The notes: generated from the letters alone by a model not told the origin. A stretch of 64,000 nucleotides of DNA from Ensifer adhaerens (GCF_000697965.2 NZ_CP015881.1:1537501-1601500), one strand, 5' to 3'; numbered from the stretch's first letter, positions 16,671 to 28,002 are shown. Program-made: numbers and translations.

Positions 16671-17147
16671 TCACCCGGCGACGGCCTCGTGCCAGTGGCT
16701 GGCCGGCGGCACCACGCCCTTGGTGAAGAGGAAGCTGCCGAAGCGGCGCGCCTCGCCCGTCACGATGATACAATAGGCGCGCTTCGCTTCCTCGTGGAAG
16801 GCGAAACGCTCGATCGCATACATCTTCGAAAGAATACCATCCGCACGCACGAGCTCGGCCTGCACCTCGCGCTGGACCGCCGGCAATTCGCCCGCCTCCC
16901 CGTCCGGCGTCAGCCGCGCCGCCGAAGGCTGCAGCGGCGTGTCGAGCGGCATGACGGAAAGAATGGCGCGCACGGCACGCGCGGCCGAGACATTCGCGAT
17001 GTGCAGCGGTAGGCCGAGCCGGGTGTGGCGGGCGATCGTGTCGGCGGGAAAATTCGCGTCAACGATCGCGATCCGGTCTCCATGTCCCATTGAGCGCAGT
17101 GCATGCAGCACGTCGGCGTTCAGCGCCGGATCGATGTTCTTGAGCAT
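16671..17147 (-). CDS. RbsD/FucU-family sugar mutarotase
   Basis: A 158-residue RbsD/FucU homologue (MLKNIDPALNADVLHALRSM, HGDRIAIVDANFPADTI with the conserved His and Asp). It also has the C-terminal YCIIVTGEARRFGSFLFTKG that contains a family Tyr/Asn-type sugar-contact region. The start at 17147 matches the family N-terminus; a longer ORF adds 44 unrelated residues. It is the last gene of the sugar ABC operon transcribed toward it. These enzymes interconvert pyranose/furanose forms or anomers, so the transported sugar is probably ribose- or fucose-like. Confidence 0.85.
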   Translation of the reverse strand: MLKNIDPALNADVLHALRSMGHGDRIAIVDANFPADTIARHTRLGLPLHIANVSAARAVRAILSVMPLDTPLQPSAARLTPDGEAGELPAVQREVQAELVRADGILSKMYAIERFAFHEEAKRAYCIIVTGEARRFGSFLFTKGVVPPASHWHEAVAG

Positions 17148-17292
17148 CGGCCTAACCTTCTCCATTTGCTTCTGCGTGAAAACCAGGCCGCAGAGATCCC
17201 CCGGGGCGGGTCTATCGACCCGACCACCTTGTCCTTCACCGCGTTTCGTCGGTTGCGGCGGGCTGCGATCCGTCCGCACGTGGCTCCCGGTC

Positions 17293-18306
17293 TTAGATAC
17301 CGGTCAGCCGCTCGCGATACTTGTCGATGATCACCGCGAGGATGATGACGACACCGGTGATCATCTGCCGCATGAAATCGCTGAGCCCGAACAGGATGAG
17401 GCCGTTGGCAAGCACCCCAGTGATGCAGGCACCGAGCAGGGTGCCGATCACCGTGCCGCGGCCGCCGTTGAGGCTGGTGCCACCGATGATGACGGCGGCG
17501 ATCGCGTTCAGCTCGAAGCCCATGCCGATGATCGGGCTCGCGATGTTAAGGCGGGCCATGTAGACCATGGCGGCGATGCCGACGAGCGCACCGGCAATCG
17601 TGAAGGCCGCCACTTTGTAGAACATCAGCGAATGGCCGGCGAGACGCACGGCCTCCTCGTTGTTGCCGATGCCATAGAGCAGCCGGCCGAACACCGTCTT
17701 TGACAGTACGAACCAGGCGATCGCGACGAGCAGCAGCGCGATCAGGAAGACGACGGGGATGCCGAAGATCATCTGCGAGCCGAAGGCGTTGAAGCTCGGC
17801 GGAAACGAATAGATCGTGCGTGCGTCCGTCACCTGCAGCGCGGCACCGCGGGCGATGTTCAGCATGCCAAGCGTGACGATGAAGGAGGGCAGCCCCCAGA
17901 AGGCGCTGATCCAGCCATTCAGGAAGCCACAGACGACGCCGGTGCCGACAGCGGCGAGCGTTGCCAGCGCCACGGCCTGGAACACCGAGAGATCGGGAAT
18001 CGTCAACACCGTGCCGCCGACGACGGCGCAGAAGGCCAGCATCGAGCCGACGGAAAGATCAATGCCGCCGATCAGGATGACGAAGGTCATGCCGACGGCG
18101 AGGATCAGGTTGATGGTGATCTGCGTCAGGATGTTGGAGATGTTGTTGGCCGTCAGGAAGTGCTCGGTCGAGACCGAGAAGAAGAGGATCAAAAGCAGGA
18201 GCGCCAAGCCGATGCCGGCATCGCGCAGGAGCACCTTTGGCGACCAGCCCGGCAGCTGGCGGGCATGGACGGTTTCGCCGGCTTGTGTCTTTTCGAGTGC
18301 TTGCAT
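17293..18306 (-). CDS. Sugar ABC transporter permease (RbsC/FrcC type)
   Basis: A 337-residue polytopic permease of the BPD_transp_2 family. Recognised segments are ILAVGMTFVILIGGIDLSVG, GFLNGWISAFWGLPSFIVTL and AVIIGGTSLNGGRGTVIGTL. The ATG at 18306 lies one base after the ATPase stop and has GAGG upstream, so translation is coupled; an upstream extension inside the ATPase gene was dropped. It forms the channel for the substrate delivered by the binding protein encoded at 19988-20920. Confidence 0.92.
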   Translation of the reverse strand: MQALEKTQAGETVHARQLPGWSPKVLLRDAGIGLALLLLILFFSVSTEHFLTANNISNILTQITINLILAVGMTFVILIGGIDLSVGSMLAFCAVVGGTVLTIPDLSVFQAVALATLAAVGTGVVCGFLNGWISAFWGLPSFIVTLGMLNIARGAALQVTDARTIYSFPPSFNAFGSQMIFGIPVVFLIALLLVAIAWFVLSKTVFGRLLYGIGNNEEAVRLAGHSLMFYKVAAFTIAGALVGIAAMVYMARLNIASPIIGMGFELNAIAAVIIGGTSLNGGRGTVIGTLLGACITGVLANGLILFGLSDFMRQMITGVVIILAVIIDKYRERLTGI

Positions 18307-18307
18307 C

Positions 18308-19873
<1,566 letters not shown>

Positions 19874-19946
19874 GACCTGGCCCTTTTGAAACGCAGCAAT
19901 TGCGCACGCAAACCCTTGGCCTGCGGCGGATGCTGTCCTTGCCGAA

Positions 19947-19971
19947 GCGCACCGGGCAGCGCCCGGTGCGC
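19947..19971 (-). other. Stable hairpin between binding-protein and ATPase genes
   Basis: Perfect 11-bp stem GCGCACCGGGC (19947-19957) / GCCCGGTGCGC (19961-19971) with a 3-nt loop, 17 nt after the binding-protein stop. No U-run follows. Hairpins at this point commonly protect the binding-protein part of the message and reduce downstream expression. Confidence 0.6.
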
Positions 19972-19987
19972 ACGCGCGGTCTCAGAG

Positions 19988-20920
19988 CTATTTCACGTTG
20001 TCCTTGGTCACGAGCTCGATGTCGGTCTTCACCCAACCTTCGAGCTTGGGGCCGCCGGCCACGACTTCGAGCGCCTTGTCGATTGCGTTCGCCGCCATCT
20101 GCGAACCGAACTGGTCGACCGTCGCCAAAAGCTTGCCGTCCTTCAGCATGGGGGCGACCGCCGGCACATTGTCGAAGCCGACGACCTTGATGTCGTTTCG
20201 GCCAGCCGCGTCGAGCGCCTTGACGACACCGATCGCCATGGAATCGTTGGCGGCGAGCACACCCTGGATATCGGGATGCGCCGTCAGCATGGTCGAGAAG
20301 ACGGAATTGGCCTCTTCCGTTTCCCAATGCGCCGTCCGAGAATCGAGAAGATCGAGCTTGCCTGCCGCGATCGCATCCTCGAAGCCGAGCTTGCGCTGCG
20401 CTGCATTGTCGGCGCCCGGATTGCCCTCGAGGATCACGACCTTACCGCCGGCGCCGAGATCCTTGGCGAGCGCATCACCGACCATCTTGGCGCCGCCTCG
20501 ATTGTCAGGGCCGACGAAGGCCAGATCGACGCCGGCATCCTTCTTTGCCTGCTCGTCGAGCGAAACGTCGAAATTGATGACGACAATACCCGCATCCATC
20601 GCCTTCTTCAGCGGCGCGACCATGGCGCGGGAGTCGGCCGGCGCAATCACGATCGCATCGACGCCCTGGGTAATGAAGTTCTCGACGCCATTCAGCTGGC
20701 TCTCGAAATCGGTCTCGTTCTGCATGCCGATGGCTTTAAGCTCGTAGTCGCCACGCTTCTGCGCATGTGCTTCGGCGCCTTCCAGCATGTTCTTGAAGAA
20801 GTCGTTTGCAAGCGACTTCATGACGAGGCCGACGACGGGTTTATCGGCAGCCATGGCAAGCGTCGGCAACGCGGTGGCAACGGTAAGTGCGACGATAGAC
20901 GCATACAGGGAAAATTTCAT
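19988..20920 (-). CDS. Periplasmic sugar-binding protein (RbsB type)
   Basis: A 310-residue Peripla_BP_4 protein. A Sec signal peptide is at residues 1-24 (KFSLYASIVALTVATALPTLAMA), followed by DKPVVGLVMKSLANDFFKNM and later GVDAIVIAPADSRAMV, VVILEGNPGADNAAQR and VLAANDSMAIGVVKALDAAG. These match ribose/fructose/allose-type binding proteins. ATG 20920 has GGAGGAG upstream and begins the signal peptide; 11 extra residues of the longer ORF are not coding. It is first in the operon, behind two LacI-type operators. Confidence 0.92.
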   Translation of the reverse strand: MKFSLYASIVALTVATALPTLAMAADKPVVGLVMKSLANDFFKNMLEGAEAHAQKRGDYELKAIGMQNETDFESQLNGVENFITQGVDAIVIAPADSRAMVAPLKKAMDAGIVVINFDVSLDEQAKKDAGVDLAFVGPDNRGGAKMVGDALAKDLGAGGKVVILEGNPGADNAAQRKLGFEDAIAAGKLDLLDSRTAHWETEEANSVFSTMLTAHPDIQGVLAANDSMAIGVVKALDAAGRNDIKVVGFDNVPAVAPMLKDGKLLATVDQFGSQMAANAIDKALEVVAGGPKLEGWVKTDIELVTKDNVK

Positions 20921-20959
20921 GGGTTCTCCTCCGGTGAAACGATGGTCCTCCAACCATCA

Positions 20960-20973
20960 ATGAAACGTTTCAT
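20960..20973. promoter_or_regulatory. LacI-family operator, proximal
   Basis: Perfect 14-bp palindrome ATGAAACGTTTCAT, 40 bp upstream of the binding-protein start. It is identical to the distal copy. The central CG and flanking symmetry fit LacI/GalR-family operators, and a LacI gene lies divergently next to it. Confidence 0.8.
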
Positions 20974-21035
20974 CACATGAACATGCGTGGCCCGCTTCGA
21001 CCTTTAGAAGATAGAAAGGCGGTATCGCTGTCAAT

Positions 21036-21049
21036 ATGAAACGTTTCAT
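21036..21049. promoter_or_regulatory. LacI-family operator, distal
   Basis: Second perfect copy of ATGAAACGTTTCAT, 76 bp from the first (centre to centre). A TTGACA -35-like hexamer on the minus strand (21029-21034) abuts it, so repressor on this site should cover the promoter and the pair could support looping. Confidence 0.8.
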
Positions 21050-21217
21050 CGCTGAGAAATTTATGCTGGAAGCCGCTACCGGTTCGCGGCATTCTCTGAT
21101 CTAAGAGGAAGGCCAGCTGCCGTCGGGCGGACCCGCGGTCGCTGGCGTAAGACTTTGATCCGTTGCATGATTTTTCCCTCCTGATCGATGCAGCGAACGT
21201 GATAGGGAGCCGACCGT

Positions 21218-22219
21218 TTGAACCCGACGATCAAGGATGTTGCCCAGCGCGCCGGGGTATCCGTCGGCACGGTTTCGCGTGTGCTTGCCAAGAACAAGAC
21301 GGTGAGCGAGGACATCAGGGCGAAGGTCGAAGCAACGATCGACGCGATCGGCTACCGGCCGAACATTCTCGGTCGCAGCCTCCGGCTCGCCAAGACCGAC
21401 ATTATCGGCCTCGTCGTGCCTGACATCACCAACCCCTTCTTTGCCGAGCTTGCCAAACAGGTGGAGATGTTGGCTTCCGCCGAGGGCTACTCGGTGCTGC
21501 TTGCCAACACCCATGACGACCCGGACGCCGAGAAGCAGCAGATTGAAACCCTGCTCGGACGGTTGCCGGCCGGGCTGATCCTCGTTCCCGTCAGCAACAG
21601 CCTCGCCGATGGATTGGCGTCGCGCACGCGCACGGTGACCGTCGACCGGCCCTTGAGCGGCCATGCGCTCGTGTCCGTCGACAATCGTCAGGGCGGTTAT
21701 CTCGCCGCGGACCACCTGCTTTCGCTTGGCCATCGTCGGCTTGGCTATATCAGCGGTCCCGGCACGACCGAAGTCTCCGGCGAGCGCCGCGGCGGCTTCG
21801 TTCAACGGCTCGAGGAACTCCGGAAAAGCCACCCAGGCGACTACGTTCCTCCGCAGATCGTCGAGGGGCACTTCGACTACCGCTCAGGTGAAGAACTTGG
21901 TAAGCAGCTGCTGACGCAACCCGTAGCAAGTCGCCCGACGGCGATCGCCACCGCCAGCGACCAGCAGGCAATCGGCTTGCTGCGCGCCGCCGACGACATG
22001 GGGCTTCGGGTCCCGAACGACCTTTCGATCGTCGGCTTCGACGACATTCCTCTGGCTTCGCTGGTGCTGCCGCGGCTCACCACCATTCGCCAGCCGATCG
22101 ACGAGATCGCCCGGCTGGCACTCGAAGGCGTGCTCGGCAGCCATGCGCTGCAGGAGGAATACAAGCTGCAGCCAATGCTGATGAAACGCGGCTCTTGCGC
22201 CGCGCCCTCAACACCCTGA
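21218..22219 (+). CDS. LacI-family transcriptional repressor
   Basis: A 333-residue LacI/GalR regulator. The helix-turn-helix and hinge occupy residues 1-60 (TIKDVAQRAGVSVGTVSRVL, then RPNILGRSLRLAKTDIIGLV), and the periplasmic-binding-like effector domain follows (LVVPDITNPFFAELAKQVE, ISIVGFDDIPLA-like segment near 270). The TTG start at 21218 has GGGAG eight nt upstream. It is divergent from the sugar transporter operon and almost certainly binds the two identical palindromes between them. The inducer is probably the transported sugar. Confidence 0.92.
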   Translation: MNPTIKDVAQRAGVSVGTVSRVLAKNKTVSEDIRAKVEATIDAIGYRPNILGRSLRLAKTDIIGLVVPDITNPFFAELAKQVEMLASAEGYSVLLANTHDDPDAEKQQIETLLGRLPAGLILVPVSNSLADGLASRTRTVTVDRPLSGHALVSVDNRQGGYLAADHLLSLGHRRLGYISGPGTTEVSGERRGGFVQRLEELRKSHPGDYVPPQIVEGHFDYRSGEELGKQLLTQPVASRPTAIATASDQQAIGLLRAADDMGLRVPNDLSIVGFDDIPLASLVLPRLTTIRQPIDEIARLALEGVLGSHALQEEYKLQPMLMKRGSCAAPSTP

Positions 22220-22270
22220 CATCACGGCGCGCGCCCCAGGTTACGCGGCGTGGCTGCCGTCGACGCGTCA

Positions 22271-23240
22271 TCAGATCGCGAGCACTGCCGCCCCTCCCGC
22301 AAGCCCCGCGCCGGCCGCCGTCAGCAACAGCTTTTCGCCGGAGATGAAGGGTTTTTCTCGGTGCGCCAGCGATAGCGACAGCGGGATGGTCGCGGCCGAC
22401 GAATTGCCGTAGTCCGAGATCGTGCGCACCGTTTTCGACGGCGCGATGCCGAGACGATCGCAGACGGCGTCGAAAATGCGGGCATTGGCCTGATGCGGCA
22501 CGAAGCGGCTGATGTCCGGGGCCACGCAGCCGGCGGCGCCCATGGCGTTCACGGCACAGGCCGTCATCATCTCCACCGCCTGCGCGAACATCTCGCGCCC
22601 GTCACGCATTGTCATCAGCAGATCCTCGGGCCTGGTGTCGGCGGAAAACGGCCTGTTGCTGCCGCCGGCGGCAATCGAGATCAGATCGTAGCGACTGCCG
22701 TCGGCGGCGAGGTCAACGCCGACGAGGCCGGTTTGCGGGTCATCGGACGGCGCGACGACGACGGCGCCGGCCGCATCGGCAAAGAGCACGGCGCTCGCCC
22801 GCTCGGCCAGATTGATCCTGCGGCTCAAGATGTTGGCCGCCACCACCAGCAACGGCTTTCCCTGAGCCCGCGCGAAGCCGTCGGCAAGCGTCAGCGCGTA
22901 GAGGAAACCCGAGCAGGCGCCGGCAAGGTCGATCGCACCAGCGTTGGAAAGGCCGAGACGATGGGCGAGCAGGGGTGCTGAAGGCGGCAGCAGGTGATCG
23001 GGCGTCGAGGTCGCAAGCAGGACCAGGGCGATATTGGCGGCCGGGGTGCGGGCATCTTCGAGCGCCAAGCCCCGACAGCGTGTCTTCAGGCGCGGCCCAG
23101 CGTCGCTCGCGAATGCCGGTGCGGCGCTCGATCCAGCCGGGCTCAAGCCCAAGCGTCGTCTCGATTTCGCCGTTGGCGACACGCCGCTCCGGCACCGCAT
23201 GGCCGAAACCGACGATCCGGGATGAGCGAACGAGCCTCAT
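22271..23240 (-). pseudogene. bioZ: bioZ (KAS III-like), split by a frameshift
   Basis: The last gene of the biotin operon starts in one frame (ATG 23240; [20 protein letters not shown] ... [20 protein letters not shown]) and continues in another ([20 protein letters not shown] ... to 22271). The switch falls near 23061-23085. Compared with FabH, about seven residues plus a frame are missing, as a deletion of about 20 nt would give. The active-site Cys ([13 protein letters not shown]), His ([11 protein letters not shown]) and Asn ([13 protein letters not shown]) are intact in the second frame. BioZ makes a pimeloyl-type precursor, so loss may cause dependence on another route. A sequencing or assembly error is the main alternative. 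Confidence 0.75.
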
Positions 23241-24505
23241 AGCTGCCCTGCCCCGAAGAGCGACGCCGCCTCGTCGATCGCGTCATAGGCCCGCCCGAGA
23301 TCGGCATCGGTGACGCAATAGGGCGGCATCAGGTAGATGACGTTGCCGAGCGGACGGATCAGCAAACCACGCTTGCGGAAAAACGCCCTGAGCTGCGGGC
23401 CGACCTCGGCGAGATAGCCGCCGGACGGCACGGTGAGGTCGAGGGCGGCGATGGTTCCGATTTGGCGAACGTCGCCGAAGCGAGGATCATCGGCGAAACG
23501 CGCCAGATGTCGACGCTGGCGCGCGACCAAGGTTTCGATACGCGCGCCCACCGGCTCCTGTCTCCAGACGGCGAGATTGGCAAGTGCCGCGGCACAGGCA
23601 ATCGGGTTGGCCGTGTAGGAACTCGAATGGAAGAAGGTCTTGCGTCGGTCGACCGAAAGATGCGCCTCGAAGATCTCCGAGGTGCAAAGCGTCGCGGCCA
23701 GAGGAAGCGCGCCGCCGGTCAGCCCCTTCGAGGTGCAGAGAATATCGGGCGCGATCCCGGCCTGCTCGCAGGCAAATAGCCTGCCCGTCCGCCCCCAACC
23801 GGTCATCACCTCGTCGGCGATCAGCAGGCTGCCATGCCGTTCGGCAATGCGTTTCAGCTCGGACAGCACGGAAGCCGGATAGCTCTTCATGCCACCGGCG
23901 CCAAGCAGCAGGGGCTCGATCAACAGGGCGGCAACATCGCCGGAAGCGCAAGCCTGTTCGAAGGCGTCGAGCGTTGCCTGCTCCCGGCCCGGCTCCGGAA
24001 AGGGCAGGCGATCGACGGCGAAGAGCAGCGGCGCGTAGGCGGCATTGAAGACGCCTCTTTCGCCGGCCGACATCGTGCCGATCGTGTCGCCGTGATAGCC
24101 ATGCTCCAGCACACAGATCCGGCTCCGCGGCTGGCCGCTGTTGTGGAAGAACCCGAGCGCCATCTTCAGCGCGACCTCGACCGCAGTCGAACCGCTATCG
24201 GAATAAAACACATGGGCGAGCCCGGGCGGTGCGATCTCGATCAGCCCGCGCGCCAGGTCTTCCGCCGGTGCGTGAGTATATTCGGCGAAGATGATCTGGT
24301 CGTAGGTCTCCGTAGCCCTGCGGATCGCCTCCATGATCGTGGGGTGACGGTGGCCGTGGGTGATAACCCACCAGGACGAAATCGCATCGAGGATCGACGC
24401 GCCATCTTCGTCGACGAGATAGACTCCTTCGGTGCCGACGATGCGGCGCATCGCCGGTTCGAGGGCATGCTGGGTGAAGGGATACCAGACGGCGGAGCTC
24501 TTCAT
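23237..24505 (-). CDS. bioA: Adenosylmethionine-8-amino-7-oxononanoate aminotransferase
   Basis: A 422-residue class-III PLP aminotransferase that converts 7-keto-8-aminopelargonate to 7,8-diaminopelargonate. BioA-specific features are [20 protein letters not shown] at the N-terminus, [15 protein letters not shown], and the PLP region [20 protein letters not shown] followed by [17 protein letters not shown] with the Schiff-base Lys. It overlaps bioD by ATGA (24502-24505) and bioZ by ATGA (23237-23240). No truncation is seen. Confidence 0.95.
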   Translation of the reverse strand: MKSSAVWYPFTQHALEPAMRRIVGTEGVYLVDEDGASILDAISSWWVITHGHRHPTIMEAIRRATETYDQIIFAEYTHAPAEDLARGLIEIAPPGLAHVFYSDSGSTAVEVALKMALGFFHNSGQPRSRICVLEHGYHGDTIGTMSAGERGVFNAAYAPLLFAVDRLPFPEPGREQATLDAFEQACASGDVAALLIEPLLLGAGGMKSYPASVLSELKRIAERHGSLLIADEVMTGWGRTGRLFACEQAGIAPDILCTSKGLTGGALPLAATLCTSEIFEAHLSVDRRKTFFHSSSYTANPIACAAALANLAVWRQEPVGARIETLVARQRRHLARFADDPRFGDVRQIGTIAALDLTVPSGGYLAEVGPQLRAFFRKRGLLIRPLGNVIYLMPPYCVTDADLGRAYDAIDEAASLFGAGQL

Positions 24506-25140
24506 GCCGGCATCCCTCGAAAATCGGCGATCTTGAAATTCTCGGCGAAGGCGTGGCGCAGGCGGTCGGGCGTCAGCGGGTCGAGCCGCGGCAGCCGCCC
24601 GAGCCGGCGCACCCCGCCAAGGCGCGCGATGATCGCTTCGCTGTCCTCCTGCGCGTCGCCGATGAAGGCGACGCCGAGAACGGGAATGGCGCGGCGGCGC
24701 AGCGCTTCGAGCGACAAGAGGGTGTGGTTGATCGTGCCGAGCCCGGTGCGAGCGCAGACAACCACGGGGATCTGCCAGCGCGCAAAGACATCGGCAAAGA
24801 CCGTGTGCTCCGTCAGCGGCACCAGAAGCCCGCCTGCGCCTTCGATCACCAGCGGTCGTTCCACCGCTTGCGGGGAAAGATGCTCCGGGTCGATGGTGAC
24901 GCCGTCGATCCGTGCTGCCAGGTGCGGCGATGCCGGTATTGCGAGCCTGTAGGCTTCGGGCAGGACGCGGTCAGACGACAACCGGCCGAGCCGGGCGACG
25001 GTCTCGCTGTCGGTTTCTTCGTCGAGCCCTGACTGCACAGGCTTCCAGTAGCAACCGTCGAGCGCATCGGTAAGGGCTGCGGAAAAGATGGTCTTGCCGA
25101 TGCCGGTATCGGTACCGGTGACAACGATACGGGTTTTCAT
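24502..25140 (-). CDS. bioD: Dethiobiotin synthetase
   Basis: A 212-residue P-loop enzyme that closes the ureido ring of dethiobiotin from DAPA, CO2 and ATP. The N-terminal loop [20 protein letters not shown] is the BioD GTDTxxGKT signature; [20 protein letters not shown] and [20 protein letters not shown] match the substrate and metal regions. Four-nt overlaps with bioF and bioA place it in the middle of the operon. Confidence 0.95.
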   Translation of the reverse strand: MKTRIVVTGTDTGIGKTIFSAALTDALDGCYWKPVQSGLDEETDSETVARLGRLSSDRVLPEAYRLAIPASPHLAARIDGVTIDPEHLSPQAVERPLVIEGAGGLLVPLTEHTVFADVFARWQIPVVVCARTGLGTINHTLLSLEALRRRAIPVLGVAFIGDAQEDSEAIIARLGGVRRLGRLPRLDPLTPDRLRHAFAENFKIADFRGMPA

Positions 25141-26282
25141 GGCCGCTCCTTCGCGATCGCGATCTTCAACTGCTGCAGCATCTGCACGATTGCGGCCCGG
25201 TCGACGTTGAGGGTGATGGCGATCCGAAGACGCGCGGTGCCTTCCGGCACCGTCGGCGGGCGGATTGCCCTGACATCGTAACCCTCGGCCCGCATGCGGG
25301 CGGCGATGCGGACCGCTCGACCGTTATCACCGATCGGGATGGGCAGGATCTGCGAGCCGCTGCCTTCGATGCCGAGCACCTCGGCGAGCGCCCGGTTGGC
25401 GAAGGACCTGAGGCCGTCGAATGCGGCGCGGCGTTCCGGCTCGTCGACGAGGGCGGCGAGTGCTTCACGCACCGCGGCCGCGATGAGTGGCGAGGGCGCG
25501 GTCGAATAGATGAAATTGCGGGCGCGGTTGACGATATAATCGCAAAGCACGGCGCTTGCTCCGACCAGTGCGCCGGAAACACCGAGCGCCTTGCCGCAAG
25601 TATGCAGCATGACGACGTTCTCCCGGTCCTCCAGCTCAGCGGCGAGACCGCGACCTTCCGGCCCGAAGACGCCGGTCGCGTGCGCCTCGTCGATGACGAG
25701 AAAGCCGTCATGCTGCGCGGCAAGCGCTAAGAGGTCGGCGAGCGGCGCCCGATCGCCATCCATCGAATAGAGGCTTTCGACGGCAATCCACGGGCGCCCT
25801 GTGCCGCCGGCGCGGCGCCATTGGCCGATCGCATCGGCAAAGGCGTCGATATCGTTGTGCGCTGCCGCAACCGAATCGGCCTTGCTCGCAGCGATGCCTT
25901 CATGGGCGCTCGCATGGATCAGGGCATCGTGGACGATGAGGTCGTCGCGCTGCGGCAGCGTCGAAAACAGGGCAGCATTGGCGGCATAGCCGCTGCCGAA
26001 GAAGAGCATTCGTTCCGCGCCGAAGAAGGTGGCCGCTTGCGCCTCAAGCGCCTCGTGTTCTTCGTGATTGCCGCGCAACAGCCGTGAGCCGCCGGAGCCG
26101 ACCGGCACGCCGCGCGCGATGGCACTCGTTATCGCCGCCTTCAGCCGCGTCGAAGCGGCGAGCGCCAGGTAGTCGTTCGAGGTAAAATCCAGGCCGCCAG
26201 CGGGGGCAAGTGCGCGCCGGCGGCCCTTGCGATCAAGGCCCTCCAGCGTCTTCTCATAGCGCGCAAACAGACCCAGGGTCAT
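25137..26282 (-). CDS. bioF: 8-Amino-7-oxononanoate synthase
   Basis: A 381-residue alpha-oxoamine synthase that condenses pimeloyl-ACP/CoA with alanine. Motifs are [60 protein letters not shown] and [20 protein letters not shown], which contains the PLP-binding lysine. Its substrate would normally be supplied by the BioZ-dependent route, which is broken in this window. ATGA overlaps link it to bioB and bioD. Confidence 0.95.
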   Translation of the reverse strand: MTLGLFARYEKTLEGLDRKGRRRALAPAGGLDFTSNDYLALAASTRLKAAITSAIARGVPVGSGGSRLLRGNHEEHEALEAQAATFFGAERMLFFGSGYAANAALFSTLPQRDDLIVHDALIHASAHEGIAASKADSVAAAHNDIDAFADAIGQWRRAGGTGRPWIAVESLYSMDGDRAPLADLLALAAQHDGFLVIDEAHATGVFGPEGRGLAAELEDRENVVMLHTCGKALGVSGALVGASAVLCDYIVNRARNFIYSTAPSPLIAAAVREALAALVDEPERRAAFDGLRSFANRALAEVLGIEGSGSQILPIPIGDNGRAVRIAARMRAEGYDVRAIRPPTVPEGTARLRIAITLNVDRAAIVQMLQQLKIAIAKERP

Positions 26283-27295
26283 TCGGCCGCATCCTGCCTT
26301 GCCGCCGGAGCCATCGGCTTCAACCCCAGGCGTCGGAAGAGCGCCGCATCATGGTCCTCGCCGGGATTGTCGGCGGTCAGCAGGGTTTCGCCGACAAAGA
26401 TCGAATTGGCGCCGGCGAAGAAACAGAGCGCCTGCGTCTCGTCGCTCATGTCGGTCCGGCCGGCCGAAAGCCGGACATGCGATAGCGGCATCAGGATGCG
26501 GGCAAGCGCGATGGTGCGGACGAAATCGATCGGATCGACGGGCGCTGCATCGGCCAGCTTCGAGCCCGGGATCGGGATCAGCATGTTGATCGGCACGCTT
26601 TCGGGCGGCACCGGCAGATTGGCGAGCGTCACCAGCATGGAGATCCGGTCGTCGGCGGTTTCGCCCATGCCGAGAATGCCACCGGCGCAGACCTTGATGC
26701 CGGCGTCGCGGACATTCGCGAGCGTCTCCAGCCGGTCGGCAAAGCTGCGGGTGGTGATGATCTCGCCGTAGAAGCGTTCGGAGGTATCGACATTGTGGTT
26801 GTAGTAGTCGAGCCCGGCCTCGGCGAGCCGTGCGGACTGGTCCGGCGTCAGCATCCCGAGCGTCATGCAGGTTTCCATGCCAAGCGCCCGCACACCGCCG
26901 ATCATGGCGACGATCGCGTCCATGTCGCGGTCCTTCGGGCTGCGCCAGGCGGCCCCCATGCAATAGCGCGTCGCACCGCCCTCGCGCGCCTGTCGCGCCT
27001 CGGCAAGCACACGCTCGACCTCCATCAGCTTCGATGCCTTGAGCCCGGTCGGATAGTGGGCGGACTGGCTGCAATAGCCGCAATCCTCGGCGCAGCCTCC
27101 GGTCTTGATCGAGAGCAGCCGGCTCATCTGGATGGCGTTGGGATCGAACTGCGCACGATGGACCGTGTGTGCGCGGTAGAGCAAATCGTTGAACGGCAAA
27201 TTATAGATTTTTTCAGCTTCCGCTTGGGTCCAGCGGGATTCGCCCGCGTCGCCCGGGGTAAAATTAGCGCCAGTTGATAAGGTTCCGTCCAGCAT
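26279..27295 (-). CDS. bioB: Biotin synthase (radical SAM)
   Basis: A 338-residue BioB inserting sulfur into dethiobiotin. The SAM-cluster cysteines are C68, C72, C75 (CAEDCGYC); the auxiliary-cluster region includes [16 protein letters not shown] and [10 protein letters not shown], and [15 protein letters not shown] is typical. ATG 27295 has GGAGGACGAG upstream. It is the first gene of bioBFDAZ, and a BioR box lies about 53 bp upstream. Confidence 0.96.
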   Translation of the reverse strand: MLDGTLSTGANFTPGDAGESRWTQAEAEKIYNLPFNDLLYRAHTVHRAQFDPNAIQMSRLLSIKTGGCAEDCGYCSQSAHYPTGLKASKLMEVERVLAEARQAREGGATRYCMGAAWRSPKDRDMDAIVAMIGGVRALGMETCMTLGMLTPDQSARLAEAGLDYYNHNVDTSERFYGEIITTRSFADRLETLANVRDAGIKVCAGGILGMGETADDRISMLVTLANLPVPPESVPINMLIPIPGSKLADAAPVDPIDFVRTIALARILMPLSHVRLSAGRTDMSDETQALCFFAGANSIFVGETLLTADNPGEDHDAALFRRLGLKPMAPAARQDAAE

Positions 27296-27347
27296 TTCGG
27301 CTCGTCCTCCAGGTCATCGCAAACGCGAAATAGATAGAATCTGATAT

Positions 27348-27357
27348 TATCTATAAT
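27348..27357. promoter_or_regulatory. BioR box proximal to bioB
   Basis: TTATCTATAA, an exact match to the known alphaproteobacterial BioR consensus (TTATMKATAA). It sits in an AT-rich stretch 53 bp before the bioB start and overlaps -10-like sequence on the minus strand. BioR, a GntR-family repressor, is not encoded in this window. Confidence 0.8.
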
Positions 27358-27635
27358 TTTATCGACGAGCAAAGTTCGCAAGCACCCAGATGGAGACTTT
27401 CTGTTAGCGCACACCCTTATGGTTGCATTTTTGACCGTGAACGAATCTGGAAACCGCCGAGACGGGGCAACAATCACCAATCAATCGGTCGCATCTCCCA
27501 TTTCCGAAATCGGGCGTACCGCACCCGAGAAACGAGGACGAGCCCAGGCTTCTCCGGTGTTTTTCGACCAGCTCCACCCGGTTGCCCCACCTCCTTTCAT
27601 CACGCCGCCAACGCTTCCGCTTTCTCGTCGCAAAA

Positions 27636-27645
27636 TTATAGATAA
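27636..27645. promoter_or_regulatory. Second BioR box, distal
   Basis: TTATAGATAA, also an exact BioR consensus match, 288 bp from the first. It is about 340 bp before bioB and about 80 bp before the TPP riboswitch. A minus-strand TATAAT (27635-27640) overlaps it. The 280 bp between the boxes contains no gene I can support. Confidence 0.7.
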
Positions 27646-27726
27646 TTTTTTCGGCAGATGAGATCACATCGCACACGAATGCTGGCTCTTGACAAAAACC
27701 GCCCCGAACGGTCAGCTTGGAGCATT

Positions 27727-27831
27727 CACCAGGGGTGTCCCGCCAAGGGGCTGAGATTCTGCTATGCGGTTTGCGCGGCGCAGTGACCCGTTGAACCTGA
27801 TCCAGTTCATACTGGCGTAGGGACGGTGCAG
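27727..27831 (+). promoter_or_regulatory. TPP riboswitch (THI element)
   Basis: The conserved THI-box halves are present: GGGGTGTCCC ... GGGGCTGAGA (27732-27755) and ACCCGTTGAACCTGATCC followed by GTTCATACTGGCGTAGGGA (27786-27822). CACC at 27728-27731 region pairs with GGTG near 27825 as P1. It precedes thiO and should turn the operon down when thiamine pyrophosphate is abundant. A CCCGC/GCGGG hairpin (27973-27991) just before the thiO start could sequester its ribosome-binding region. Confidence 0.93.
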
Positions 27832-28002
27832 ACATCGCTGCCGCAAACGTCGCCTCCACGCGACCATTCAACGGCAAGGCGTCCTTCCCCTTCCTTCGCT
27901 CGTGAACTGGGTCTCCACAATCGGAGCCTCGGCATGCACACCGCCAACACCATCCCGCTTCCCTCACGACGGCCCGCCCACGCCTCGCGGGAACACTGAG
28001 CC

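Noticed and set aside
27404..27967. 187-codon minus-strand frame across the BioR/TPP region
   Set aside because: It reads antisense through the TPP aptamer, and its protein has no recognisable features.
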